Source of the DNA: Nephrocerus scutellatus
Lineage: Eukaryota > Arthropoda > Insecta > Diptera > Pipunculidae
DNA: 64,000 bases
Direction: 5' to 3'
Assembly: GCA_947095585.1 (NCBI GenBank)
Contig: OX352763.1
Coordinates: 35,513,462 to 35,577,461 of the forward strand
A program made the translations under genes and the position numbers. Every line of letters begins with the position of its first letter. Within the stretch, counting starts at the first letter, position 1. Under the pieces are notes generated by a model, which was given only the letters and a program-made list of their open reading frames with translations, ran no database searches and was not told the origin of the DNA. Shown here one piece after another: positions 1 through 9,620 of this stretch.

Positions 1-1190
1 ATGAGATGCGGTGGACGGAGAATGGTGTCTTCCATAATAATAAGTGTAGAATTCTTTGAATAAATTGGACGGGAACTCCATGCTTGGTCACACTTTTTTG
101 TGATAATCAGTCTGTGGTGTATCAACGCAAAACTAGATCGGAAGCTAGTATTTAGGCAGTAGATTTACAGCCATTGTTAACAGGAGAACTGTAATGCTAA
201 TGACAATGGACAACACATCTGAGATATGGCACCAAGAAGTAAGAATTTGGACGTTGCCTATATGTCTATATGCAGATAGACCTACTCGCAACCAGATAGG
301 CACCCCAAACTGTATGATGGTACGAACGTACCGAGTCAGATTCAACTTCGTTTATCAGTTTCGATTGAACAATGCTACCATATGCTAGAGACGAAGAGCC
401 TAGAAACTACGGTCAAGCAATAGGACTCGTCCTAAATGTAGGAAGTGTAGGTGCTTGAGCTGAGATGCCACTCGTAGAAGAGAAATGGGCCTTAAAACTA
501 ATACCTGACTTTATCTAAGGTAGTAATCTCAAAGATTGCAACGATTATTTCGATGACAAATGTAAGGTGTACGCAAGAATGCTGCATACCGAGCAATGCA
601 ACGATCACAAAGAACTTGGACACGCGTCAAAGAATATAGAGTTAGTATAGGTCACCGACGAAAAATTACGTCCGCTAACTAGAGCCACACTATGCGGAAA
701 AGTTCTACAAAGCAAAGACAAACAGATGGTAATCTGATGGTTGATCTCAAAGACATCTTGGAGCGATGGCAACGACACCTGTACGTTTCTATATAGCCAT
801 TTAATGAGAAATCGGAGGCTCAACCAATGATCGCTGAACGCATTATTCTGACGGGAAGGAATTATGGAAGGAAGAAACGATGCATGAAGATTAGTGAAAT
901 GGAATTCTGTGTCTCATGCATAAGAAAGGATAAATCACAACTTGCAACAATTAACGTGAGATAATGTTATTAAGTACTGCGAAACGGATTTTCTCCTCTA
1001 TCCTACAAGACAGGATAGCCACTTAGAGTAAAGTCAACCAATACCAGTGTGGCCGCAAAGCATGCAACATCTGTTTATAAACCTCAAAGCCGCATATGAT
1101 AGCAAAGCCAAAGTATAAATTTATAAAGCCACAATAAAAAGAGGGTGGAGAAGACTATAGAGACATCCCAACAACTTCCAATGGCCAATC
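1..1190 (+). mobile_element. Decayed RTE-like LINE, family A copy 1, left part
   Basis: This stretch follows the same order as the better-preserved family-A copy at 40.85-43.56 kb. Bases near 10-100 match its endonuclease segment (41.03-41.33 kb), 390-600 match the linker segment (41.54-41.80 kb) and 700-800 match the segment coding for the ILERWEEH motif. RT-like sequence follows to about 1190. There is no long open frame, and small deletions and stops are frequent, so it is a dead relic. The copy probably begins before the window edge. Assignment to the RTE/EN-RT group is from motif memory; the similarity between copies is seen directly. Confidence 0.65.
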
Positions 1191-1194
1191 CAAT

Positions 1195-1980
1195 CGCTGT
1201 CAAGCGAAAATTAAACTCACTAGAACTCTACGCTAACAAAGTCGGTTTACTTAACGTCTCAAAAACAAAACTACTTCGTGTTAACGTTAGTGGATGATGT
1301 GATCTCTCGATTGACGGACATCATCAGATAGAGGAATTCGATAAGTTTTGTTATTTGGGCAGCTGGATGTCAAAAAATGGTGGTGCTGACTCGGATGTAT
1401 GCACTCGTGTAAACAAGGCGCGACACTCCTATAGTATGCTAAACAATATCTGGAACTCCTCGAAAATCTCCCGGAATCTGAAGCTAACGATTTTCAGATC
1501 TAACGTTAACTCAGTACTCTTGTATGGCTGCGAGACATGGAAAGTCACAGAGATAATTGCGACGCGCCTCCAAGTCTTCATCAACAAGTTCTTAAGGAGG
1601 ATACTGAAAGTAAAACGACCGGACATTATCACCAATCAAGACTTATGGAGAGTACGCAGCAGGAATGCAATCGCGATCACCATCAGACGACGAAAATGGA
1701 GCTGGATTGGCCACACTTTGAGAAAGCCAGCGGACGATATTACGAAACTAGCGCTCGACTGGAATCCACAAGGACGCCGCCGAGTTGGTCGTCCTAGCAA
1801 GACATGGGAAAAGGAGAATAGAAGAGGAAGCAAGATCCAAGGGGACCGAGTGGCGTCTCTTGAAACCTCAGGCGATAAATCGAGTTCGTTGACGGGCGTT
1901 TGTAGAAGCCCTCTTCTTCCCCGCAGAGCAAAGGAAAGAAAGAAGAAGAGAAAGAATGGCGACAAAAGGATTAATTGTCT
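1195..1980 (+). mobile_element. 3' end of a second RTE-type LINE nested in family A
   Basis: The sequence codes for the RT thumb and C-terminal tail of an RTE-clade element, recognisable by YLGSWMS, LLYGCETWK, RRRKWSWIGHTLRK and the GRRRVGRPSKTW motif. It interrupts the family-A copy: A-type sequence stops near 1190 and resumes near 1985. Only the last part of the RT is present, so the copy is 5'-truncated, as is common for LINEs. It is related to, but clearly different from, the family-B copies at 4.2, 52.9 and 61 kb. Exact ends are uncertain by about 20 bases. Confidence 0.65.
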
Positions 1981-2017
1981 GGCCTTTAGTCAAGAATCTT
2001 TAAATTCAGTCAGTTAA
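1355..2017 (+). pseudogene. RTE reverse transcriptase C-terminal fragment
   Basis: A 220-residue open frame covers the C-terminal third of an RTE-type polyprotein. Residues 1-30 follow the YLGSW motif, residues around 50-65 contain LLYGCETWK, and residues 110-150 contain the basic RRRKWSWIGHTLRK segment followed by the GRPSKTW motif that ends RTE proteins. The last 70 residues are lysine/arginine-rich and do not look like the family, and the frame crosses back into family-A DNA at its 3' end. The catalytic YADD box and the endonuclease are absent, so the fragment cannot act on its own. Confidence 0.6.
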
Positions 2018-2325
2018 CTAAAATATCCAATGTGCTAGTGTATAGGACAATGGTCAAACCAATACTTATATATGGATCTGGGACTTGGGTATTGAGCAGA
2101 AGCACTCTGACCGAGCCGCTTTGGAGAGGAAAGTTTTACGATATGTGAGGATACTCTATAATGATAATATCTAACGATGTTGACATCCTTAGCAAAGTGG
2201 ATCCGGCTCGGAATGTCATTTCCGGAAGAATTTTTTTAACTCAACAACATGGCAGCACAAGCCATTGCTGAAAGAATGGCACAGACAATGGCGCTCAGAT
2301 TTTAGAAATGCCAAACAGAAGCCCT
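1985..2325 (+). mobile_element. Family A copy 1, right part (3' end)
   Basis: Sequence matching the 3' end of family A resumes here after the nested RTE. It parallels the segment of the 36-38 kb copy from the KSRKLTITSKLLVY motif through the serine-rich LARMSEEDPARKV region and into the RWKNGVDQD region. Point changes and deletions are numerous. Together with 1-1190 it forms one interrupted element. Confidence 0.6.
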
Positions 2326-2329
2326 GTAT

Positions 2330-3850
2330 TTATTAGAGAAATATAAATATATTGCGAGAAATATATATATTTTTATATCAATCTGAGAGTTGTCGACATT
2401 TAAATACGTCATTCCAGAGATAGGAATCAAATTCAGGATGTCTATTTGTCAAGTGATACTATTTGTCCCACTGTACAACCACTGAACAAAAGATGTACAT
2501 TTTAAGTAATTATGCTTTTGACTAATCTTTTAATGGCTTCCATCAGCTATGTCCTAACGAGACCACAACGTTGTAAAAAAATGAACCACTAATTGCGTCA
2601 TGGCAGATAAAAAATTTATATAAAAAATGGATGTTAACTTTTACCGGAAGAGCTTTGCTTTAAAAAAGAATAAAATGACCATTTTGTATAATCCTTGCAT
2701 TTCAAGCTACCAACGTAGAAACAAGAATTCAAGTATTCACATATTTCCATCATTAATTCCTTCCTTGTATGCCAAAAGCAGTCGCCAGTAGTAAAAGTGC
2801 ACCTTTTATGTCTTTATGAAATGGATGAATGGAATCCTTTTTTCATGAAATATTTGTCGGAAAAATTACTCTTTATGACTTTTTGCCATTTAACAAAAGC
2901 TGAGCAGAAGCAAGTATTTATTCCAAGGGATGAATGAGTGTTTTCTATTCCAATTTGTGACTTCTATGCATCAGATTAGCAAGCGCAAAGGGTTAAAGGT
3001 ATAGGTTTCCTATTATTTGGAACATATGTACATTGCCCGTTTTTCGACTGGTAAATATTTCGAATGAAAGACCAACTCTCAAAAACATTTTTCCCATTTT
3101 CACAAAGGTCCTTTCGTGAACATTTACTGTTCGATTACTGTTGGACTGTTCAACGGTTTTTTAGAGGTAGATTGGAAACGATATTTCACTATCACATCCG
3201 AAACGAGCTTGTGTTTTAATTGGTAGACATTATGTAACCGATTTCCTATGAATAGCAACCATATCTTTTAACGGAATCTTTCTTCATACAGCCAGCAAGA
3301 CTTCCTGTAAGAAGATTAATGTTTAGTTGCTAAGAATTGGAATAAAAGTAAAGTAATCTTCAATACTTTACATGTATTTTTGTCCTTTCCAAGTCAATAG
3401 CATGTTGTTACATAGAGTTAATACCTAATCTTAGTGACACATTCCTAAAGTAATGTGCATCACTTTCAAGATGAAATCCGGATTCAAATCTCTACAGATT
3501 CCCTATAACATATGCATGCATGTAGAAGTATGTCTTTAAAGATTAAGCGTACTTTCAAGAGAAAAGCTGTATCTATTAAAAGGAATAAGCCAGAATTATA
3601 CTTTAATAATTAGCTCTGAGTAAAGTGAACAAAGACAAATTATGTTTTGAGTCAAAGAATCAAACCACGCAGATTACTCAGAGCAGCAAGGATTTATTGA
3701 AAAATTTCAGAAAGACATTTTTCCTGATGCTTGACATCCTGATGGCTTGAAAAACATTAGAACCATTTCCTATACCAAAAGTGCAAAGACCGCGAGCACA
3801 TTATGAGGGAGTTCTAGAAAGTTCTTTCGTAGTGTATTACTACCGTAATT
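2330..3850. other. Interval without recognised genes
   Basis: AT-rich sequence without an open frame longer than about 60 codons. I recognise no repeat shared with the rest of the window and no coding motif. A short A/T run occurs near 2338-2375. Confidence 0.5.
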
Positions 3851-3851
3851 A

Positions 3852-4150
3852 TATAGGTTAGGTTAGGTTAGGTTGCGGTGGCAGCGAATGCTCACTTAGA
3901 CCATTCGCGGTCCTTTGTGTTACCACAGGATCTTATAACTTTCCCCTTTTTAGAAGATCCATTCAGAGCTCTTAATGAATCGAAGTATATCTCGCACTTT
4001 GCCGTTTTCGAGATCTGATAGGTTATTCATTAACCGCTTACCTAAGTGTTTGTGCCTTATGTGCATTAGTGCCGGACATGAGCGGAGACGATGTTCTATG
4101 GTCTCCTTCTTCTCATCGTCCATGCAGAAGTCATTACATTCGACACCCAT
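3852..4150 (-). mobile_element. 3' end of RNase-H (LOA/I-type) LINE with CCTAA tail
   Basis: On the minus strand, 4150 to 3955 codes for the cysteine/histidine C-terminus that follows the RNase H domain in LOA/I-type LINEs (CNDFCMDDEKKETIEH, then SCPAL and ILRFIKSS). The same module is seen at 58.7-59.0 kb and 45.9-46.4 kb. A stop follows and then about 80 bases of 3' UTR, ending in four tandem TAGGT/ACCTA units at 3852-3873 (minus strand: CCTAA repeated). The pentamer is the complement of the ancestral insect telomere unit but here sits exactly at the LINE 3' terminus. The 5' side is cut off by the RTE-B copy at about 4150. Confidence 0.65.
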
Positions 4151-5530
4151 CCTTCTCGTTGGAGCTCCAACGACATCAGCAGAGCTTTTATATCCTCTTG
4201 TAGAGAGAGTTTGGGAGGCAGAAAGTTTCCCCGACGAGTGGAAGATTGTCAAGCTCCCTAAAAAAGGTAGTCTTATGGAGAGGCATTTGCGTTCTTCCTG
4301 TAGTTGCAAAGGTTATAGCCAAAGTAGTACTTGAGCCAATTAAGGAACATCTGCAAGATACACTCGATGCCGGTTTCCGCACTCGATCCTCCTGTGTAGA
4401 CCACATAAACACCATGCGGATCATTATTGAACAGTGCGTTGAATTCCGGTCACTGCACATGCAGTTCATCGATTTTGAGAAGGCGTTTGACAGTGTCAAC
4501 AGACAGTTTATCTGGCTCGACTTGCGCAGGAGAGCTATACCCGATAAACTAATAGCTATTATTAAAGCAACCTATGATGGCTCTAAATGTCATGTGCTGC
4601 ATAGAGGAAACTGCCAGAGATCCTAAGTGGGATGAAACAAGGTTGCATTCTATCGCCGATACTTTTTTTTTTGTGATTAGCGATGTACTTCGCGCAGCTT
4701 TATCTACTGGAAACGGAGGAATTCGTTGTACTCTTACATCTAAACTCAAACATCTGGACTATGCTGACGACGTTTTTTTACTCTCACACAGAATTATGGA
4801 GCTGCACCAAATGACAACAAATGTGTAAAGGGAGTCAAATGTTGCGGGTTTGAAGATTAATACTGCCATAACCAGAATCATCAACCTCGGCAATAACTCA
4901 GTAACTCAAGTTAACATTACTGGACAGCCGGTAGTTTCCAATATCTTGGGAGTATTTTCTCGACCGAAGGAGGAACCGAACAGGACATTGTCAACCGAAT
5001 GGGCAAAGCAAAACCAGTGTTTGGAATGATGTCCATGATATTGCGAAGCAATGCGACTGTTCCGTTCAAATGTTGAATCTGTGCTTTTGTATGGGTGCAG
5101 CACTTGGAAGGTGATCGCTACTATCGCAAAAAGATTACAAACGTTCGTAAATAGGTGCCTACGGAACATCTTAAGGGTTTTCTGGCCTAACCGTATCTCT
5201 AACGAACTTCTTTACCAGAGAACGGGTCAGGAACCAATAGGCACAACCATACAACGACGGAAGTGGCAGTGGACTGGTCATACACTCCGAAAAGGCGACA
5301 GTTCAGTTCCATAGCAAACTACGCAATGCAATGGAATCCGTTATCTCAGGATGGTAGAAGAACGGGTCGTCCAAGAAATACATGGCGCATAACAGTTGAG
5401 GAGGAGTCATGGCAATTGGGAAAGAGTTGGAGAGATCTGAAGCTCATTGCCAGGAACCGCACGCAATGGCGCGTAGGCATAGTAAAGGCCCTAAGACCCA
5501 CAAGGGGATATAGGACTTCAGTAAGTTTAC
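4150..5530 (+). mobile_element. RTE-clade LINE, family B copy 1 (RT, 5'-truncated)
   Basis: The plus strand codes in several frames for most of an RTE-type reverse transcriptase. Readable blocks, in order: SFPDEWKIVKLPKKGS (about 4215-4265), VLPVVAKVIAKVVLE then GFRTRSSCVDHI (4295-4410), catalytic motif A FIDFEKAFDSVNRQF (4465-4510), catalytic LDYADDVFLLS (4755-4790), LLYGCSTWKV (5090-5110), and the tail RRKWQWTGHTLRK plus GRPRNTWR (5255-5390). At least three frameshifts and a lost segment after the motif SEEF-equivalent break it. The endonuclease is missing. It follows directly on the minus-strand RNase-H LINE. Confidence 0.75.
5051..5314 (+). pseudogene. RTE-B RT thumb fragment
   Basis: An 87-residue open frame within the family-B copy. 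It starts just before LLYGCSTWK, includes the RLQTFVNRCLRNILRVFWPNRI block also seen at 62.69-62.76 kb, and ends in the RRKWQWTGHTLRK tail. The tail continues in another frame from 5263, showing a frameshift near 5290. It holds no catalytic residues. Confidence 0.5.
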
Positions 5531-5754
5531 CCAACCTTCTCGTGTGTTTCCTTAAAAGGTTATGCTGTGTCCGGTCATTATCCCTACAACCGTTTTTAGT
5601 TCACGTCTTTGTAGCGAAATAAGCGCAGTTGAGCAGTTGACAGCTTTGGCCAGACCCGTTTTGAAATATTACAAGTGTCGGTATTTTCCCACCTTACATT
5701 TGTTATTGTTTCTGCTTCTTTCCGAAGCTCAAGTTTTAGTGTCGCAATATGACT

Positions 5755-5990
5755 CCCTACCTCTGCTCTTCCGGTAGCAGCTGGAGAGTCGTACCACGTC
5801 TAGCTAACTCATCCGCCCTGCATTTCCCCTCAACATCTGTGTGGATCGGGACCCAAATAATCCTTATATTTAACTGCTCAATCATCTCGTTAAGAGAAGA
5901 GTGATAGCCCAACGCCACCTTAGATTTCAGCGAGATCGCCTCCAAATATTTTATGGCCACCTGATTGTCCACGTAAATGATAATCTTCTT
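5755..5990 (-). mobile_element. RNase H fragment of a LOA/I-type LINE
   Basis: The minus strand codes for about 75 residues of an RNase H domain. It includes IYVDNQVAIKYL (an active-site aspartate strand), LNEMIEQLNIRIIWVPIHTDVEGKCRADELAR, where the WVPxH and ADELA blocks are the last catalytic region of LINE RNase H domains. The usual GH is replaced by IH and the following Ser/Gly by Thr-Asp. Both ends are truncated. It is the same family type as the copies at 45.9-47.5 and 56.6-59.0 kb. Confidence 0.6.
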
Positions 5991-6440
5991 TGAAGATAGT
6001 ACATTATTAGTAATTATATAAGGAAATATAGAAATTTCAAATACAAAAGCTTTATAAGTAGCTCTAGAGTCTACAAATGAGCAGATATTGGAAATCTAAA
6101 GCACAACCTGTTTTCTTTATAAAAAAATTGGGTTTCTTTGTAAAAAACCCAATATAAGCATAAAATTAGGTCGTAAGAGGCGTCACACAAATGCAATACA
6201 AAATCCTTATTGACGACATTATATGTATGAAGTTGGACGGTCGATCGAATGTTTATATTGTAAGAGTTCCTAACGTAGCTTAAAAAATACAAAGTATATA
6301 ACAATAATTGCTGGTAGACGGTAAAAATTAAAAGGTTAATAATGTTTCTAATAGCAGTGCAAAAACTAAACTTAGTGCATCTTACTTCTATATAAAGGCA
6401 ACTAAATTGTATATATACTAACTAATTTATATAATGTGCA
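5991..6440. other. Intergenic interval downstream of the cuticle gene
   Basis: AT-rich, no supported coding region. It lies 3' of the minus-strand cuticle gene. I see no recognised repeat here. Confidence 0.45.
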
Positions 6441-6442
6441 TT

Positions 6443-6448
6443 TTTATT
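6443..6448 (-). promoter_or_regulatory. Candidate poly(A) signal of the cuticle gene
   Basis: The minus strand reads AATAAA, nine bases after the TAA stop of the cuticle gene. This supports the exon ending here as the terminal exon, although a 3' UTR this short would be unusual and other signals could be used. Confidence 0.4.
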
Positions 6449-6456
6449 ATAAGCAT

Positions 6457-7519
6457 TTAAAGCGCACCATCTTTGAAGAACCTACCTGCATAAGCTGGAG
6501 CAGCAGCCACTTTGACAGCACTTGCAACTGGTGCTGCATAGCCATGGCTGATAGCTGGAGCGGCATAACTAATAGATGGAGCGGCGTAACTAATCGATGG
6601 AGCGGCATAACTAACAGATGGAGCGGCATAGCTTACTGCTGGTGCAGCGGCATAGCTTACTGCTGGTGCAGCTGCATAACTGTGAGCGGCATAAGCAGGA
6701 GCAGCGTACGAATGGGCAGCATAGGAAGGCGCAGCAGCAGCATATCCATATCCGTGCGAAACAGCCGCTGGAGCTGCATGAGCGATGTACGACCCGTAAG
6801 AGGGAGCAGCATAGCCGTGAGAAATAGCGGCCGGAGCAGCATAACTATGAGCTGCGTATGCTGGAGCAGCGGCATAAGTGGCAACTGGAGCGGCATAAGC
6901 ATGTGCAACTGGTGCAGCAGCAGCAACTACGTGACCTTTTTTGTTGTTATTGTTATAATTTTGTGTTATCGTGAATTAAAGTGCAAGTGGAAAGGATTGA
7001 TTTTTATAAAAACAAAAACAAAAAACAAAACAAAATTAAAAAAAATAATAATAAAATGTTGGAAAACATGGTGAGGATGGTGAGGATGGTGTGGTATGTG
7101 CGGTCAACAACAAAACAACAAAAAACAAATAAAGCATTCAAGCAATTAACGGTGCAATCTATTCTATGTGTACTACCAGTGAGTCCGTTCAATGGGACTT
7201 ACCTCCATAATGTGGTGCATAACCAGCATCATTGCTGGTGCTTGAACGTTGAACATGTGACTGGGAATGAGCGGTATTCACTGAGCTGGCATAGTCCGAT
7301 TGTGATGATTGCCCATAGTGACCCTGTGTATTGTTACCAGAAGAGAGTTCCATTACGCTCAGCTCAAAATCCAATATCAACCAACCTTCAACTTACCTTA
7401 ACTGTGTGCTCTTGTGAGTTGCCAACTGAAGCATGATCAACACTTGGCGCCGAAATTGAATAGGCAGCTGGACCACCGGCTTGAACGCATGCAATAACTG
7501 CGGCAATGATGAATACAAT
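6457..7519 (-). CDS. Cuticle-type protein with Retinin_C-like segment and AAP/Y repeats (first exon not found)
   Basis: This is the one host gene I can support; it is on the minus strand. Three exons join in frame: 7519-7397 (41 codons), 7323-7203 and 6935-6457. Each junction has AG acceptor and GTAAGT-type donor signals, and the phases agree (phase 0, then phase 1). The first visible exon starts in a signal peptide (IVFIIAAVIACVQA), so a short upstream exon with the ATG is missing; I could not place it. Next come SAPSVDHASVGNSQEHTVK and a Ser/His/Gln-rich stretch resembling the Retinin_C domain of fly cuticle proteins (ASVG..E..VK). The last 159 residues are Ala/Pro/Tyr/Ser repeats such as SYAAP and HSYAAPA, typical of flexible secreted cuticle or corneal proteins. 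The last exon could instead use the GTAGGT at its 3' end as a donor. It is surrounded by transposon relics but shows no disruption itself. Confidence 0.75.
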
Positions 7520-7739
7520 CTGCAAAAACGAAACGTTTTGCCTTTCTCAATTAATATTGTCAATTTTTTAAGGAAACATTCTATTGAACAAATAAGTGGC
7601 AACCATCATCTGTTTGCTTGTCCAAAGAAGAAAACTTTTTACAAAGTAAGTTTTCGCTTCGGTGATGGTCAGAGCGAGTAGAGATATTTTTGTCCCATAT
7701 GGGACAAGATGGGATTATTCTGTCCCACAGAAAGTTAGA

Positions 7740-8040
7740 TTAGATTTTTTTACATGTCATCCCCATTCCCACACCCACCCCTAAAGGTGATGGGGTTATC
7801 TAACCGTCCATATTCAACTCAGCGATACCGAAACTATAATGTCGATTATGTCATATGTCACCCATTTCCCATTCCCACCCCTAGGGGTGCTAAGAGGTGT
7901 CTTAAAGTCACTATTCAATTTAGCACCCCGAAAAGTATCAATACCGATCATATCATATGTCACACATTTTCCACGTTCACCGCTAAGGGTGCTTAGGGAT
8001 GTCTTACCATCACTATTCATCTCTGAGATCAATATGGATT
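7740..8040. repeat. Degenerate ~105-bp tandem repeat
   Basis: Three diverged units share the order: a cytosine-rich CCCATTCCCACCCCTA-like block, a run like AGGTGTCTTA..TCACTATTCA, then a block around CCGA..AT and a TCATATGTCAC block. Blocks recur near 7755-7800, 7855-7920 and 7965-8030. A related block occurs at 59.25-59.35 kb next to a poly(C) run. No coding potential is evident. Confidence 0.5.
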
Positions 8041-8084
8041 CAATACCAATATCGGACAGCCACCATTCCAGTGTATAGGCTTTG

Positions 8085-9319
8085 ATTGCCTTACTCTCGT
8101 GTCTAATAAATCCTACCACAAAGAATTTTTCTAGCAGATCCTTTTCGCTCAGTCAAGTTTTCTCACCGCTCAACGGTTCCCACCGAGATTACTGCACGGT
8201 GTCGACATCTAGTTAACGCTTGTACATCCACTATTACCATTAACCCACGCTTTATCTAACTGTAACAGACGTGGCCACCATAATATTTGTGTTGCTCCCA
8301 CGCCTGATCGTTCTCTACGAAAGCTTATTGTACAACTCTTGAGTTTCAACATATAAACGTCTGTATAAGCCAGTTGTAGAGAATTGTTTCTCACGCCATT
8401 ATATAATGGTATCGGATCACTTTGTTCAACATCACTTCACACACCCTCTTAGAGATCGTTGTCGTTATTGATATTAAATGGGTTTGATAGTGACTCAGAT
8501 TTGTTTACTTGGCTTATGGCATGGTAAGCCTATGTCAGTTTATTTGGGATGTCGAATTCTCTAATGGCTTCCTAAATTTATACCAATGGCTATGCTATCA
8601 TAGGAGGCCTTAAGCCCCATTAGCAGATGTTGTAATGAGTTTTGGAACTGTAGACATTTTTGCATTGCCTGCCTAAGTTTGAAAATCTTATCATACTGGG
8701 ATGATTTTTCTGAGATGAGAACACATTGGTATAAGCCATCGTATGCGACTATACTGTCTTGTAAGATAAAGGAGAAAATCTTATACGCGGTACTTAAAAA
8801 CGATAATTACAGCACATTGAGATATCTCTTTGCTTATGTATGGGATATAGGAGGCCTCTTCTTCTCTAGTTATCTGTCATCGTTTCTTAGTCCCATACTT
8901 GAATGTTTAGTTCATGAATTGCTTGGTGTAGTGCGGAACCGCAGTAATGCTATCTGCTCCTGAGGCCTTATTATTTTTGATCCAATTTATCGCTCCAAGC
9001 TTGGTGGCGGGAGCTTAGTGTAGTTATCGGTCATTTGAGCAGACTCCACATCCTAAGTTAGCTGGCCATTTGGTAACTAATGAAAATGCTCTTCCCATCG
9101 CTCCAATATGCCTTTGATATCGGCAATCGGCGATTTATAGCTCTAAGCTTGGTGACGGGAGCTTATAGTGTAGTTACCGTTTATTGATGCAGACTCCACA
9201 TCCTAAGTTATATGGCCATTTAGTAAGTCATGAAAATGATTTTCCCATCGCTCCAATATGCCATTAATATCGACAATCAGATCACCATCTTTATCAACAA
9301 CGCGTGCACTCGTGCACAA
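8085..9319 (-). mobile_element. Decayed family A LINE, copy 2
   Basis: Minus-strand relic of family A. Bases 8090-8250 match the 3' coding end (compare 26.62-26.75 kb), 8470-8960 match the RT centre (compare 27.27-27.53 kb), and 9040-9319 match the segment coding for GDLIVDINGILERWENHFHDL. The middle has deletions, and part of the 5' half is duplicated in tandem at 8991-9282. A SINE is inserted at its 5' side. There are no long open frames. Confidence 0.65.
8991..9282 (-). repeat. ~146-bp tandem duplication inside LINE A copy 2
   Basis: Two adjacent, roughly 85-90% similar copies begin near 8991 and 9137. Both contain AAGCTTGGTG.CGGGAGCTTA and the segment CAGACTCCACATCCTAAGTTA. The other family-A copies have this segment once, so the duplication arose in this copy. 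Confidence 0.7.
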
Positions 9320-9609
9320 TATATAATATTTGGCGCAACAGACTATTGCGGCCCAAGGCCTGGCTTCTCGCAACCATTTGTGTTGAACATGCATATTTTT
9401 GCACACAATAGAGGGACCTACAATTTAATGCCGGATCCGAACGGCGAATTGAGAAGCTTTTCGTGACAAGTTATTACTCTTGGACGTTTGTGAAACTTCC
9501 GCGAGAGGTGGGACACCGTAAAAAATACTTTTGGTGTTACTGGGATTCGAACCACGAACCCCCTGCTCAGATCTCCATGCTCTTATCCACTGAGCCACGG
9601 CGCACATCC
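9320..9609 (-). mobile_element. tRNA-derived SINE, copy 1 (full length, 290 bp)
   Basis: Read on the minus strand, the element starts with GCGCCGTGGCTCAGTGGAT, a tRNA-like head with the pol III A box. The B box GGTTCGAATCC follows, then a tRNA-unrelated body and an AT-rich tail. It is bounded by a perfect 11-bp direct repeat (CTCGTGCACAA) at 9309-9319 and 9610-9620, which is the target-site duplication expected of LINE-mobilised SINEs. It is inserted in LINE A copy 2. Four more copies occur in this window (16.4, 49.0, 51.8 and 59.4 kb). The enzyme source is probably one of the LINEs, but none with a matching 3' tail was identified. Confidence 0.85.
9543..9598 (-). promoter_or_regulatory. Pol III internal promoter (A and B boxes) of SINE copy 1
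   Basis: The A box (TGGCTCAGTGG, minus strand of 9588-9598) and the B box (GGTTCGAATCC, minus strand of 9543-9553) are about 34 bases apart, as in a tRNA gene. The B box matches the pol III consensus exactly by eye. Confidence 0.75.
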
Positions 9610-9620
9610 CTCGTGCACAA

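Noticed and set aside
3852..3873. Interstitial telomere sequence
   Set aside because: Only four units, and they sit exactly at the 3' end of a LINE, so a LINE tail explains them better.
3975..4334. 119-codon plus-strand frame
   Set aside because: Crosses the junction of a minus-strand LINE end and a plus-strand RTE; its first half is antisense to the Cys/His C-terminus.
6436..7074. 212-codon plus-strand frame rich in Trp/Ser/Gly repeats
   Set aside because: It is antisense to the cuticle gene's Ala/Pro repeat exon; the splice signals and signal peptide are on the minus strand.
9543..9606. Possible minus-strand tRNA gene
   Set aside because: The A and B boxes are present but the acceptor stem does not close, and the same head is followed by the SINE body with target duplications in several places.
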